A stretch of 36,503 bases of DNA from CAYGBW01 sp964348185 (GCA_964348185.1 CAYGBW010000135.1:1-36503), one strand, 5' to 3'; counted from the stretch's first letter, positions 8,062 to 16,147 are shown. Notes: a model not told the origin generated them from the sequence alone. Translations and numbers: made by a program.

Positions 8062-8733
8062 ACGCTCACCCCTTTCAAATTGATATCGGTTTTTTCTTCC
8101 ATCCTCTCTCCAATCTCCCCATCCCGGATATCGGAAGGGTTCGACCGATTCTTTGCAGGCGATTTCATGAAGTCTCGTCTAAGTTGGCAAGCTCCTGCTG
8201 AGTCTCTTCGTTTTTCACCTCCCTTCTCGGAGGGATAGCCCACCCCGTGATATTATGAAAAACGCAATGCCTTTTCAAGAAAAAAATTACGACTTATCGG
8301 CTTCCTCTCCTTTTGTTATCATGCCGCCGTAAACGATTCTGCCTCCTTCCAGAAAACCATCGATTCTTCGCCCCCCCCAGGTTCTCCTCTCTGACAATCA
8401 CGAGCCTGACTGCCAACGACTCTCTGAGCCACTGGAGGGTTTGGTTGACATCTGACGAATCATCTCCCCCGCACGATGAGGTCATCCATAGGCTAGAGAA
8501 CGACCAAGCATATCATACTTCGAGATACAAATACATACACTGTATCATGTATTTTAGTTGAAAACACCGGGTATTCCTGAGGTAGGGCATTCCTTTTCCC
8601 TGGGTTTCCAACAGGGCACACTGAAATGCCTTTCTTGGCCTGACCCTGTTCCATCCGGATTAGGGCTGTTTCAGGGTAACCCGTTCCAACCTACTGGGTG
8701 CCGCCTCGCAAAGGCCATCTCCAGAACGACTCC
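8062..8733. other. Gene-poor stretch
   Basis: About 670 bp with no convincing gene on either strand. Short open frames here (for example 8313-8561) have no good start context or recognisable domain. The left part holds the leader of the lipoprotein pair, with a small CCTCC/GGAGG hairpin near 8215-8231. The rest is unremarkable AT-rich and mixed sequence with no clear repeat. Confidence 0.5.
8250..8278 (-). promoter_or_regulatory. Sigma-70-type promoter for the lipoprotein pair
   Basis: On the minus strand, TTGAAA (8273-8278) and TAATAT (8250-8255) are separated by exactly 17 bp. It points toward the lipoprotein gene that starts at 8061, leaving a leader of about 180 bases. The match is partial (5/6 and 4/6) and not proven. 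Confidence 0.45.
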
Positions 8734-8994
8734 TTACCCCTTGCCTCGTAAATACCGCTCCATGCACTCCTGGCTGCAGAAAAAGACATCCTCTCCCCGA
8801 AATCGCTTACGAACAGCGCTCCTTTTCGGAACATAGGTTTGACAGAGAGGGTCCTTCACCAGTTCGTTGCCGCCCACTCGGTCCACGTCCGGATGGGTTC
8901 TCGGAGTCTCCCTTTCTCCTTTCCCGGGCCGGAAGAGACCCCTGACCAGGTAGTAGAGAACTAAAAACAGAGCCAGGATAATCAGAATTCTCAT
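8734..8994 (-). CDS. PP0621-like membrane protein with Cys metal site
   Basis: 86-aa protein with one N-terminal membrane segment (about residues 3-19) and a cytoplasmic tail that contains a small cysteine site: C51 in VKDPLCQTYVPKRSA, and C73 and C77 in FFCSQECMERYL. The layout resembles PP0621-type proteins and YHS/TRASH-like metal-binding sites, where the Cys residues probably hold a zinc or other metal ion. The ATG at 8994 is preferred because translation then begins right at the membrane segment. It is 4 bp downstream of folK and probably translated with it. The exact function is unknown. Confidence 0.75.
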   Translation of the reverse strand: MRILIILALFLVLYYLVRGLFRPGKGERETPRTHPDVDRVGGNELVKDPLCQTYVPKRSAVRKRFRGEDVFFCSQECMERYLRGKG

Positions 8995-8998
8995 GGAA

Positions 8999-9496
8999 TC
9001 AGATCTTTTCCACTCCCTCAATCTCCCCCAGGTCAACGAGCAGCTCCTGGGCTGTTTTTTTCAGGCCGGGATGAACCGCTTCAGGATCGATTTCGCAAAG
9101 GGGCACCAGCACAAAGGCTCTCTCGTGAAGGTGGGGGTGGGGTAAGTGTAGGTCTTTGCTCGTAAATTGCTCCCCGTTGAAAAGGAGAAGGTCCAGATCG
9201 ATCACTCGGGGGCCCCAAAAGAGAGTCTTCTGTCGGCCGAGCCCTCTCTCAAGATCCTTGAGACACCTGAGGAATCTATGGGGCCCCCATGCCGTCTCAA
9301 CCTTGACAACGGCGTTAACAAACCAGTCTTGGTCAAGGTACCCCACGGGCTCGGTCTTGTAAAAAGAGGAGCGTTGGATGATCCGAGTTCCCTCGAGACC
9401 ACCCACCCGAAAGATGGCACACTCACAGTTGTTGATCTTGTCACCGAGATTGGAGCCAATACCGATGAAGGCGATATGATGATCGATCGAGACCAC
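8999..9496 (-). CDS. folK: HPPK: 6-hydroxymethyl-7,8-dihydropterin pyrophosphokinase
   Basis: 165-aa folate-pathway enzyme that transfers pyrophosphate from ATP to 6-hydroxymethyl-7,8-dihydropterin. Family motifs are clear: AFIGIGSNLGDK near the N-terminus, SSFYKTEPVG, RVIDLDLLLF (the two Asp residues bind magnesium) and LPHPHLHERAFVLVPL. The length is normal. Translation begins at a GTG at 9496, the only start compatible with the conserved N-terminus; no strong Shine-Dalgarno sequence is seen. The downstream gene follows after 4 bp. tatA lies about 80 bp upstream in the same orientation. Confidence 0.95.
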   Translation of the reverse strand: MVSIDHHIAFIGIGSNLGDKINNCECAIFRVGGLEGTRIIQRSSFYKTEPVGYLDQDWFVNAVVKVETAWGPHRFLRCLKDLERGLGRQKTLFWGPRVIDLDLLLFNGEQFTSKDLHLPHPHLHERAFVLVPLCEIDPEAVHPGLKKTAQELLVDLGEIEGVEKI

Positions 9497-9576
9497 AGAA
9501 TAAACTCGTGCTGATCATAGTGACTGAAGGGACCCGACAGGATCTGATCTTCTGACCGTCGACAGAGGAAGAGAAC

Positions 9577-9780
9577 TCAGCCTTCCTTTTTCGTTCCCCC
9601 CTCTATTTCCTCGCTCTCTTTGGGCGTGACATCGATGTGGTCAGGTTCCTTGGTGGCCTTCTTGAAATTCTTGATTCCCTTGCCTATGCCGGCTCCGATC
9701 TCGGGGAGTTTCCCCGCCCCAAAGATGACGAGAATAATCACCAAGATGACCAGCAACTCGGGCATTCCTATTCCAAACAT
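9577..9780 (-). CDS. tatA: Twin-arginine translocase subunit TatA/TatE
   Basis: 67-aa TatA-family protein that forms the variable-size pore for export of folded Tat substrates. It has a short N-terminal hydrophobic helix (about residues 5-21, PELLVILVIILVIFGAGKLP), the FGAGKLPEIG hinge, an amphipathic helix (GIGKGIKNFKKA) and a charged, disordered tail. The length is typical. No tatB or tatC is in view. A selenocysteine tRNA gene lies just upstream. The Tat system exports cofactor-loaded enzymes such as formate dehydrogenases, some of which are selenoproteins, but that link is only suggestive here. Confidence 0.94.
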   Translation of the reverse strand: MFGIGMPELLVILVIILVIFGAGKLPEIGAGIGKGIKNFKKATKEPDHIDVTPKESEEIEGGTKKEG

Positions 9781-9884
9781 GACCCCTCCGCATTACGTCG
9801 GACAACAACCAAACCCCTCTGTCCCTCGCGAACCGGCCCCCCTCGGACCCCTGCTCCTTTTCATTTGTTCAGCAGGAAGGCGTT

Positions 9885-9979
9885 TGGCGGAAGTGCATGG
9901 GAATCGAACCCACCGTCCCGCTCTCCGCAGGACCACTGGATTTGAAGTCCAGGAGGCCCACCAGGACCTGTCCACTTCC
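9885..9979 (-). tRNA. selC: tRNA-Sec (anticodon TCA)
   Basis: 95-nt selenocysteine tRNA with encoded CCA. On the minus strand it starts GGAAGTGG at 9979 and ends CACTTCCGCCA at 9885. The anticodon stem-loop CTGGA-CTTCAAA-TCCAG carries anticodon TCA, which reads UGA. A six-pair D stem (AGGTCC/GGGCCT), a long variable arm (GTCCTG/CGGGAC) and the T arm GTGGG-TTCGATT-CCCAT are all hallmarks of bacterial tRNA-Sec. The eighth acceptor pair appears as a G-G mismatch. Its presence implies that the organism makes selenoproteins; none is recognised in this window. Confidence 0.95.
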
Positions 9980-10028
9980 GTCATAATTAATGCCAGAAAT
10001 GGAATAGAAAGTCAATATCCTTGGCTAC

Positions 10029-10068
10029 AATTCAGGAGTCAAAACCGGAAGTCAGAATTCAGGAGTCA
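10029..10068 (+). repeat. Short direct repeat (AATTCAGGAGTCA)
   Basis: A 13-bp unit, AATTCAGGAGTCA, occurs at 10029-10041 and 10056-10068, with degenerate GTCAGAA and GGCAGAAT copies around it. It lies in the spacer between tRNA-Sec and the TPR gene. The 27-bp spacing and partial extra copies suggest a small decayed tandem array. No function can be assigned. Confidence 0.5.
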
Positions 10069-10129
10069 GAAGGCAGAATAAAATAAGCCACGTGGAGCGC
10101 TCTGTTTTGTGAAGGTCAGTCATGACCCT

Positions 10130-12457
10130 TCACCGATTTGAACGGATTGTTCTTGCCCGTGCTTCCCATCTCTCGGCTTGATCTTCTCGGCCAGTCCGCC
10201 TGCAAAGCTCAGCCAGATTCTCGCAGACGGTCGCCACATTGGGATGTTGCGGCCCAAGGGCTTTCTCCCATATTGCCAGGGCTCGCTTGTAAAGGGGCTC
10301 GGCCCTGGTATACCTGCGCTGGGCCTGGTAAACCGCCGCCAAATTGTTCAGCGATTGCGCCACAAGGGGATGATTCTCACCATGGACTTTCCCCCATATT
10401 CTCACTGATCGCTTGTAAAGGGGCTCGGCCTTGAAATATTTGTGTTGTGCTCCGTAAAGCTCTGCCAGATTGTCGAGCTCTGTTGCAACCTGGGGGTGAT
10501 CTTTCCCAAGTACCCTTTCATCTATCGCCAGTGCCCGCCTGAAAAGGGGTTCAGCCCTGGCATATCTCTCCTGGGAATCATAAACCCGCGCCAGATTGTT
10601 TAGGGCGACTGCCACATCCGGATGGTCTCTACCCAGGGCGTTCTCCAATATGTTCAGTGATCGCTTATAAAGGGGCTCGGCCTCAGTATACTTATCCTGG
10701 GCTTGATAAAGTAAAGCCAGATTATTCAGGGAAGTCGCCAAATCGGGATGATTCTCACCAAGGGCTTTTTCCTCTATGCTCAGGGCCCGCTTGAAAAGCG
10801 GCTCGGCCTCGGTGTATTTGCCCTGGGTGGTGTAGAGTTCCGCCAGATTGTTCAGGGATTGCCCCACGAGGGGATGATTCTCACCGTGGACTTTCTCCCA
10901 TATTTTCAATGATCGCTTGTAAAGGGGCTCAGCCTTGGCATGTCTGCCCTGGGCTTGGTAAACCGCCGCCAAATTGTTCAGCGATTGCGCTACATCGGGA
11001 TGACCCAGCCCAAGGGCTTTCTCCCTGGTTTTCAGTGATCGCTTGTAGAGGACCTCAGCCTCAGCATATCGGCTCTGAGACTGATAGAGTTCCGCCAGAT
11101 TGTTCAGGGATTGCCCCACATAGAGATGATCTCGTCCAAAGGCTCTCTCATCTATTCCCAGGGCCCACTTGAAAAGCGGCTGCGCCTCGGAATACTTGCC
11201 CTGGGCTTTGTAAAGTTCCGCCAGATTGTTCAAGGATTGCCCCACGTCGGGATGGTCTTTACCAAGGGCTTTCTGCCTTATTTTCAGTGATCGCCTGTAA
11301 AGGACCTCGGCCTCGGCATATCTGCCCTGGTCCTGGTAAAGGGCTGCCAAATTGTTCAAGGATTGCCCCACATCGGAATGGTCTTTACCAAGGGCTTTCT
11401 GCCTTATTTTCAGTGATCGCCTGTAAAGGACCTCGGCCTGGGCATATCTGCCCTGGTCCTGGTGAGCCGCCGCCAGATTGTTCAGGGAAGTCGCCACATG
11501 GGGATGATCTGGCCCAAGGGCTTTCTCCAATATGTTCAATGACCGCTTGTAAAGGGGCTCGGCCTCAGCATATCTGCCCTGGGCTCTGTAAAGCCCCGCC
11601 AGATTTTTCAGGGAAGTCGCCAAATCGGGATGATTCTTACCAAGGGCTTTCTCTACGATCCCGAGTGCCACCTTGAAAAGGGGCTCGGCCTCAGCGTATC
11701 TGCCCTGGGCCTGATAAACTAGAGCGAGATTGTTATGAGAAGTCGCCACGAGGGGATGATTCTTCCCATAGGCCCTCTCATCGACTCCGAGTGCCCTTTC
11801 GTAAAGAGGTTCAGCCTCGGCATATCTTCCCTGGTGTTGATAAACCAGCCCCAGGTTGTTCAAGGATCGCGCCATCTGGGCATGATCTGGCCGAGGGGCT
11901 TTCTCCAATATCTTCAATGACCGCTCGTAAAGGGCCTCGGCTTCAGCGTATTTGCCCCGGGCTCTGTGAAGCTCCGCGAGATTGCTCAGGGCCTTTGCAA
12001 GCTCAGGGTCATCTTTCCCAAAGACCTTCTCAGCTATTGCCAGGGCCCGCTTGTGAAGAGGCTCGGCCTCAGCATATCTGCCCTGGGCTTGGTAAAGGGC
12101 TGCGAGATTGTTCAGAGAAGTCGCCACATCGGGATCATTTTCACCCAGGGCTTTCTCCCTTATCTTCAGGGCCCGCTTGTGAAGGGGCTCGGCCTCAGCA
12201 TATCTGCCCTCAGCCTGATAAAGGAATGCCAGGTTGTTCAGGGATTGTGCGACATGGGGATGGTCCGAACCAAATGTGCTTTCTGCAACTTTCAAGACCT
12301 CTTCAGCTACCAGGGCTGCCTCTCCATATCGTCCTTGTTCATAAAGCGCGAGAACCCTCGTACTCTGCTCATTCCACAATGCCTCCTGGGCGGAGGTGGA
12401 TGCTGTGTAGAATAGGGCCAGTACCGCCAACAAGACGATTTGTGCTGGTGTTCTCAT
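10130..12457 (-). CDS. Secreted TPR-repeat protein (kinesin light chain type)
   Basis: 775-aa protein with a cleavable-type signal peptide (MRTPAQIVLLAVLALFYTA followed by STSAQEA) and then 17 tetratricopeptide units of 42 residues. Each unit follows a pattern such as SLNNLAxLYxxQGRYAEAEPLYKRSLxIxEKALGxDHPxVA. This 42-residue spacing is that of kinesin-light-chain-type TPRs (TPR_10/TPR_12). It is expected to form an extended superhelical protein-binding scaffold in the periplasm or outside the cell. The start at 12457 is chosen because it begins the signal peptide; a longer frame to 12637 adds 60 residues of poor quality. The last unit is followed by a short Arg-rich tail. A sigma-54-type promoter lies about 235 bp upstream. 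The binding partner is unknown. Confidence 0.88.
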   Translation of the reverse strand: MRTPAQIVLLAVLALFYTASTSAQEALWNEQSTRVLALYEQGRYGEAALVAEEVLKVAESTFGSDHPHVAQSLNNLAFLYQAEGRYAEAEPLHKRALKIREKALGENDPDVATSLNNLAALYQAQGRYAEAEPLHKRALAIAEKVFGKDDPELAKALSNLAELHRARGKYAEAEALYERSLKILEKAPRPDHAQMARSLNNLGLVYQHQGRYAEAEPLYERALGVDERAYGKNHPLVATSHNNLALVYQAQGRYAEAEPLFKVALGIVEKALGKNHPDLATSLKNLAGLYRAQGRYAEAEPLYKRSLNILEKALGPDHPHVATSLNNLAAAHQDQGRYAQAEVLYRRSLKIRQKALGKDHSDVGQSLNNLAALYQDQGRYAEAEVLYRRSLKIRQKALGKDHPDVGQSLNNLAELYKAQGKYSEAQPLFKWALGIDERAFGRDHLYVGQSLNNLAELYQSQSRYAEAEVLYKRSLKTREKALGLGHPDVAQSLNNLAAVYQAQGRHAKAEPLYKRSLKIWEKVHGENHPLVGQSLNNLAELYTTQGKYTEAEPLFKRALSIEEKALGENHPDLATSLNNLALLYQAQDKYTEAEPLYKRSLNILENALGRDHPDVAVALNNLARVYDSQERYARAEPLFRRALAIDERVLGKDHPQVATELDNLAELYGAQHKYFKAEPLYKRSVRIWGKVHGENHPLVAQSLNNLAAVYQAQRRYTRAEPLYKRALAIWEKALGPQHPNVATVCENLAELCRRTGREDQAERWEARARTIRSNR
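11226..11477 (-). repeat. Near-identical tandem 126-bp TPR units
   Basis: Within the TPR gene, two consecutive 126-bp units, starting near 11226 and 11352, are almost identical at the DNA level over their whole length, far more alike than the other units. Both encode RRSLKIRQKALGKDH followed by SDVGQSL or PDVGQSL. This suggests a recent unequal-crossover duplication. Confidence 0.75.
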
Positions 12458-13073
12458 GATTCTAAGCCCCCTTCTTCTTCGTCGTGCCCCATTCACACCA
12501 CATCGGAGTATTGACGAACTGTGGGGGAGCGGAGCGTGCCAACAGCCCCACCTCCCTGAGACTCCGAACAGGGTGAGAGTGTCTGTTGATGAGCCAACTG
12601 GGACACATTTGCCCATTGGGCTGGCAGTTGTCATCAAAACCTAAACAGCGGTATGAGTGGAGTTCTCTTTTTCAGGTGTGCCTTGAGCTACTGCAAATGG
12701 CATGCCCACATCAACCCAAACCATCATGCCCCGGACTTGCGGCACCCTTACAGGCCTAATGATCGAATACCTCAAACCCATTCCATGGGTAAGATTTGGA
12801 TCCGGTTTACACCGGGCCAGCGAGGTTTTCTTATTCCACTAAAATAGTGCGTCAGGATTTCTACAGTTTTCGCTGAAACTGTCGATTCTATATTTGACGG
12901 TCTTCCAAAAGTCCGGAAATACATGGCAGAGCACTTCCCTGGAGACAGACCCACCCAAGGTGTGTGGATTCCTCAAAGGCGGGTTAAACTGTTCTTTCTC
13001 TGATTTCAGTCTTTGTCAGTGCAATACGGCATCGATTGTGGGAAAGCATGCCATTTCGTTTTGGAGGTCCTCT
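12458..13073. other. Divergent intergenic control region
   Basis: About 615 bp between the divergent TPR gene (minus) and the REC-PAS kinase gene (plus). It has no convincing gene. It holds the minus-strand sigma-54-type promoter at 12692-12707 and three small inverted repeats: ACCCAT-TCC-ATGGGT (12776-12790), CACTA-AAA-TAGTG (12837-12849) and ACAGTTT-6 nt-AAACTGT (12863-12882). These are candidate regulator-binding sites only. Confidence 0.5.
12692..12707 (-). promoter_or_regulatory. Sigma-54-type promoter upstream of the TPR gene
   Basis: On the minus strand GGGCATGCCATTTGCA matches the -24/-12 sigma-54 pattern TGGCAC-N5-TTGCW with the required spacing of 10 bases between GG and GC. Position 1 (G for T) is the only clear deviation; T for C at position 6 is commonly tolerated. 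It points toward the TPR gene start at 12457, giving a leader of roughly 220 bases. A palindrome at 12776-12790, about 70-80 bp upstream, could be an activator site. An NtrC-type activator gene is encoded nearby. Confidence 0.6.
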
Positions 13074-14579
13074 ATGTCTGATGCTCCAAGAATCCTGATA
13101 GCCGATGATGATCCCTCGTTCTGCGATACGTTAGAGCACCTGTTAACCCCCAAGGGCTATGAGATAGACGTAAGGAGCAAAGGCCGCGAGGCCTCAGAAT
13201 GTATTCTCAGGAAGGCTTTTGACCTTGTATTGCTGGATACAGGCCTGCCGGACATAGACAGCTTCCAAATCGTGGCCCATATTCATCGGCACAGTCCGGA
13301 TACCCTAGTCATCATGCTAGCAGAAGATGGGGCTCTAGGGGGCGGGGTAGAAGCATTCAAGGACGGTGTCTACAATTACCTGAGAAAACCGCTTCAGTCT
13401 GTTGAGTTGCTAAAAGCGGTGAGAAATGCCCTTGATCACAAAAGATTGCGAGACGAGCGCAAAGCGTCGGAAAGAGCTCTTCGAGAGAACGAGCAGCGCC
13501 TTCGCACCTTAGTCGAAAACTCCCTAACCGGTATTTGCATCATTCAGAAAAACAAAATTGTCTATCAAAATCCGGAGCACAAGAGGTTGTACAGCCGTCT
13601 CTCTGGGCAATCCTTGAATAGGCTGATCGGTTATGTTCATCCAGATGATGTGAAAAAAGTCCTAGGGTGCTACCGGAGCTTGCTTTCTGGCAAGACCCAA
13701 TCCGTCGAGACCGATTTCAGGTTTTATCCATCCGGTGTCGGAGGCAGAGCAACCGAAGTGCGGTGGACCCAGTGCCGTGCAGGTCTATTCCCTTATCGGG
13801 GTATGGAAGCCATCATGGTCAATATGATGGATATTACCCGGGCGAAAGAACTGGAACAAATACTGAGAGTAAAGAGCAAGATGATCTCCCTGGGACGGGT
13901 CGCTGCCGGAATTGCGCATGAAATAAGAAATCCCCTGACAGGCATAAACTCCTATCTATATACCTTCGAAGATTTACTGGATGAGGAAATTCTTTCCCCT
14001 GAGAGCGTGCAAATGATGCGAAAAATCGTCAGACAACTCCAGAACGCATCAAATAAGATCGAGTCTGTTATCAAAAGAGTCCTGGATTTCTCCAGGCCCG
14101 GGGCTCCTTCAATGGCTCAAATAAACTTGAATCAATCTCTGGAAGAAGCCATCAACCTGTCTGCGGTCAGCCTGAGAAAAAAGGGGATCAAGATAGAAAA
14201 ATCAATGGATCAGGATCTGCCGCCGTGTTATGGGGATACCCATTTGATCGAGCAAGTGATCTTGAACCTCATTGACAATGCGGTCAAAGCCATGGAAAAA
14301 ACCGAGGGACCCAGAATCCTAAGGATAACCTCCGGCTCCCAAAAAAACCGTATTCTCATCAAGGTCTCCGATTCCGGTCCCGGCGTTCCTCGAGAATTCA
14401 GAGACAAGATCTTCGATCCCTTTTTTACGACTGAAACGGATGGATCAGGGATAGGCTTGGCCATCTCTCAGAGAATCGTCCATGATCATAACGGATCGAT
14501 CAGGGTAGCGAGCAATGCGCGGGGGGGGGCTGAGTTCACGATTGAACTGCCCGTCGAAAAAAGGAGAAATCCAACATGA
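13074..14579 (+). CDS. Hybrid histidine kinase, REC-PAS-HisKA-HATPase
   Basis: 501-aa soluble sensor kinase. A receiver domain comes first (about 5-120; acidic DDD at 11-13, phosphoacceptor D55, K105), then a PAS domain (about 140-255), a HisKA dimerisation helix with H282 in AHEIRNPLTG, and an ATPase domain with NLIDNAVKAM, DSGPGV and GSGIGLAIS. In the receiver, the conserved Thr/Ser is replaced by Ala (A83, IMLAED), so its signalling may be altered. The start at 13074 is preferred because GGAGG precedes it (TTGGAGGTCCTCT) and the receiver begins right away. It overlaps the following sigma-54 activator by 4 bp, making the two a clear kinase-regulator pair. Confidence 0.92.
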   Translation: MSDAPRILIADDDPSFCDTLEHLLTPKGYEIDVRSKGREASECILRKAFDLVLLDTGLPDIDSFQIVAHIHRHSPDTLVIMLAEDGALGGGVEAFKDGVYNYLRKPLQSVELLKAVRNALDHKRLRDERKASERALRENEQRLRTLVENSLTGICIIQKNKIVYQNPEHKRLYSRLSGQSLNRLIGYVHPDDVKKVLGCYRSLLSGKTQSVETDFRFYPSGVGGRATEVRWTQCRAGLFPYRGMEAIMVNMMDITRAKELEQILRVKSKMISLGRVAAGIAHEIRNPLTGINSYLYTFEDLLDEEILSPESVQMMRKIVRQLQNASNKIESVIKRVLDFSRPGAPSMAQINLNQSLEEAINLSAVSLRKKGIKIEKSMDQDLPPCYGDTHLIEQVILNLIDNAVKAMEKTEGPRILRITSGSQKNRILIKVSDSGPGVPREFRDKIFDPFFTTETDGSGIGLAISQRIVHDHNGSIRVASNARGGAEFTIELPVEKRRNPT

Positions 14580-15967
14580 TGTCTTTCACCATTTATGTGG
14601 TTGATGACGAACAGGTAGCCAGGGAGGGCATTTCTCTGGCCCTCAGGAAAAGCTATGAGGTCAGAGCTTTTCCAACAGCGGAGGCTGCCCTTGACGGCAT
14701 GGTGACCGAACCTCCTGACTTGGTTCTTCTTGATATCGGGCTTCCGGGCATGAGCGGAATAGAGGCGCTTGAGAGAATCAAGAGCCTCTATCCAGAGATG
14801 ATCGTGATCATGATAACCGCTTATGAAGACGTCAAGACAGTGGTCTCTGCCATGAAAGGAGGGGCCCACGATTATGTGGTCAAGCCACTGCAGATGGACG
14901 GCCTGATGGTGAGTGTTCGAAACGCCCTGGAGACGATTCGATTGAGAAAGGAGATCCAGTCACTCCATGAAAGATACCTAAAGGAGAATCTACCCTGCTT
15001 TATTGGAGACAGTGACGCGAGCCAGGATGTGATGGATGTCGTCATAAAAGTCGCCCAAAGCCCTGACACCCCGGTTCTTATCATTGGTGAAACCGGCACG
15101 GGTAAGGAACTGATTGCTAAGGCGATTCATTACCGAAGCCCCAGGTTCCAAGGGCCCCTGATCTCTTTGAACTGTGCCGCAATTCCAAAAGATCTTATTG
15201 AAAGCGAGCTTTTTGGATATGAAAAAGGCGCCTTTAGCGGAGCCGAGGCATCAGGGAAAACGGGGCTGGTGGAAAAGGCTGCCAACGGGACCCTTTTCCT
15301 CGACGAGGTAGGAGATCTGAGTAACGAGGCCCAAGCAAAGCTAATGCGATTTCTGGAAGACGGCGAGTATTATCGAGTCGGCGGCACAAAGAAGAGAATG
15401 GCCCAGACAAGGGTCGTTGCCGCTACGAATAAGGATCTTCCCCGTATGATAAAGGAAGACCGCTTTAGGCAAGATCTCTATCACCGGTTGGCGGTTGTCA
15501 AGATCGAGGTTCCCTCCTTAATCGAGCGTCGTGAGGATATCGTCCCCATTGCCAGGCACTATTTATTAGAATTTTCCCGGAGATTTGGCAAATCCTATAC
15601 GACCATTTCGTCCGAGGCTGAGACGACTTTGAGGGAGTTTAGCTGGACCGGCAACGTTCGCCAATTGAAGAACGTCATTGAAAGGGGGGTCCTCTTCGGC
15701 GAGGGCCCTGAGCTGTCGCTCCAGGATCTTGGCTTAGAGGAGTTAGGTAAAGACGACGGTTTGAAAAAATTTGAAGATGGAACGAGGCTTCCATCTCTTT
15801 CCCCATCAGGTATGGACCTCCCCTCGTTTCTGGCATCCATAGAAAAATGCTATTTCGAAGAAGCCCTCAAGATCTCCAAGGGCAATGAAAGCGAGGCGGC
15901 GAAACTACTTCAGATAAGCCGTGACACTTTCCGATACCGCAGGAAGAAACGCGATCATGCTGATTGA
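14576..15967 (+). CDS. NtrC-family sigma-54-dependent response regulator
   Basis: 463-aa regulator with a receiver domain (1-120; phosphoacceptor D53, T80, K102), a sigma-54-interaction AAA+ domain (about 140-375) and a C-terminal Fis-type helix-turn-helix (about 420-460). The Walker A motif is GETGTGKE (170-177). The loop that contacts sigma-54 is GAFSGA (217-222), a conservative variant of GAFTGA. Walker B is TLFLDEVGD. The DNA-binding helix ends in NESEAAKLLQISRDTFRYR. It overlaps the upstream kinase gene (ATGA), which is its likely partner. Two good sigma-54 promoters flank this pair, at 12692-12707 and 16132-16147, so both the TPR gene and the downstream REC-DUF4388 gene are likely targets. 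Confidence 0.94.
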   Translation: MMSFTIYVVDDEQVAREGISLALRKSYEVRAFPTAEAALDGMVTEPPDLVLLDIGLPGMSGIEALERIKSLYPEMIVIMITAYEDVKTVVSAMKGGAHDYVVKPLQMDGLMVSVRNALETIRLRKEIQSLHERYLKENLPCFIGDSDASQDVMDVVIKVAQSPDTPVLIIGETGTGKELIAKAIHYRSPRFQGPLISLNCAAIPKDLIESELFGYEKGAFSGAEASGKTGLVEKAANGTLFLDEVGDLSNEAQAKLMRFLEDGEYYRVGGTKKRMAQTRVVAATNKDLPRMIKEDRFRQDLYHRLAVVKIEVPSLIERREDIVPIARHYLLEFSRRFGKSYTTISSEAETTLREFSWTGNVRQLKNVIERGVLFGEGPELSLQDLGLEELGKDDGLKKFEDGTRLPSLSPSGMDLPSFLASIEKCYFEEALKISKGNESEAAKLLQISRDTFRYRRKKRDHAD

Positions 15968-16009
15968 AGCCTGTCCGTTGCCTGTCGCGGGATCGACGGC
16001 ACTTTTGTG

Positions 16010-16043
16010 TCATTTCCCCCGTTTTGGGTGGGTCATATCCCCC
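16010..16043 (+). repeat. Direct repeat TCATWTCCCCC, possible activator site
   Basis: TCATTTCCCCC at 16010-16020 and TCATATCCCCC at 16033-16043 are spaced by 23 bp, about two helical turns. They lie roughly 90-120 bp upstream of the sigma-54 promoter at 16132, a usual distance for enhancer-type sites. Role inferred only from position. Confidence 0.35.
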
Positions 16044-16131
16044 AATCCAGCTGCCGAAAAAATCTGGATTTCTTGCTGCTGGACACTTCAACTATTTAAA
16101 TCCAATGGGTTTATCAGGGAAGAAACGAATC

Positions 16132-16147
16132 TGGCATAGTTCTTGCG
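16132..16147 (+). promoter_or_regulatory. Sigma-54 promoter
   Basis: TGGCATAGTTCTTGCG matches the sigma-54 consensus TGGCAC-R-N4-TTGC-W, with TGGCA and TTGC intact and exact spacing between the GG and GC elements. It lies 165 bp behind the NtrC-type activator and about 110 bp ahead of the REC-DUF4388-GAF gene at 16259, so that gene, and perhaps those after it, is the expected target. Confidence 0.75.

Noticed and set aside
8313..8561. Possible small gene in the gap upstream of the lipoproteins
   Set aside because: Poor codon pattern, no ribosome binding site, no domain.
10130..12457. Long DNA tandem array that could be taken for a CRISPR or satellite
   Set aside because: The period is exactly 126 bp, in frame with 42-residue TPR units, and there are no unique spacers of CRISPR size.
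11287..12459. Long plus-strand open frames opposite the TPR gene, with repeated ACKGxRPxHICPG-like peptides
   Set aside because: They are the antisense of the 126-bp TPR units. The periodicity comes from the minus-strand gene and there is no start or ribosome binding site support.
12894..12923. TTGACG as a -35 element for the REC-PAS kinase
   Set aside because: No acceptable -10 element at 16-18 bp; nearest AATACA is poor.
16100..16112. AAACCCATT shared (in inverse orientation) by both sigma-54 promoter regions
   Set aside because: A 9-bp match is expected by chance in comparisons of this size, and the two distances to the promoter differ (about 20 versus 70 bp).
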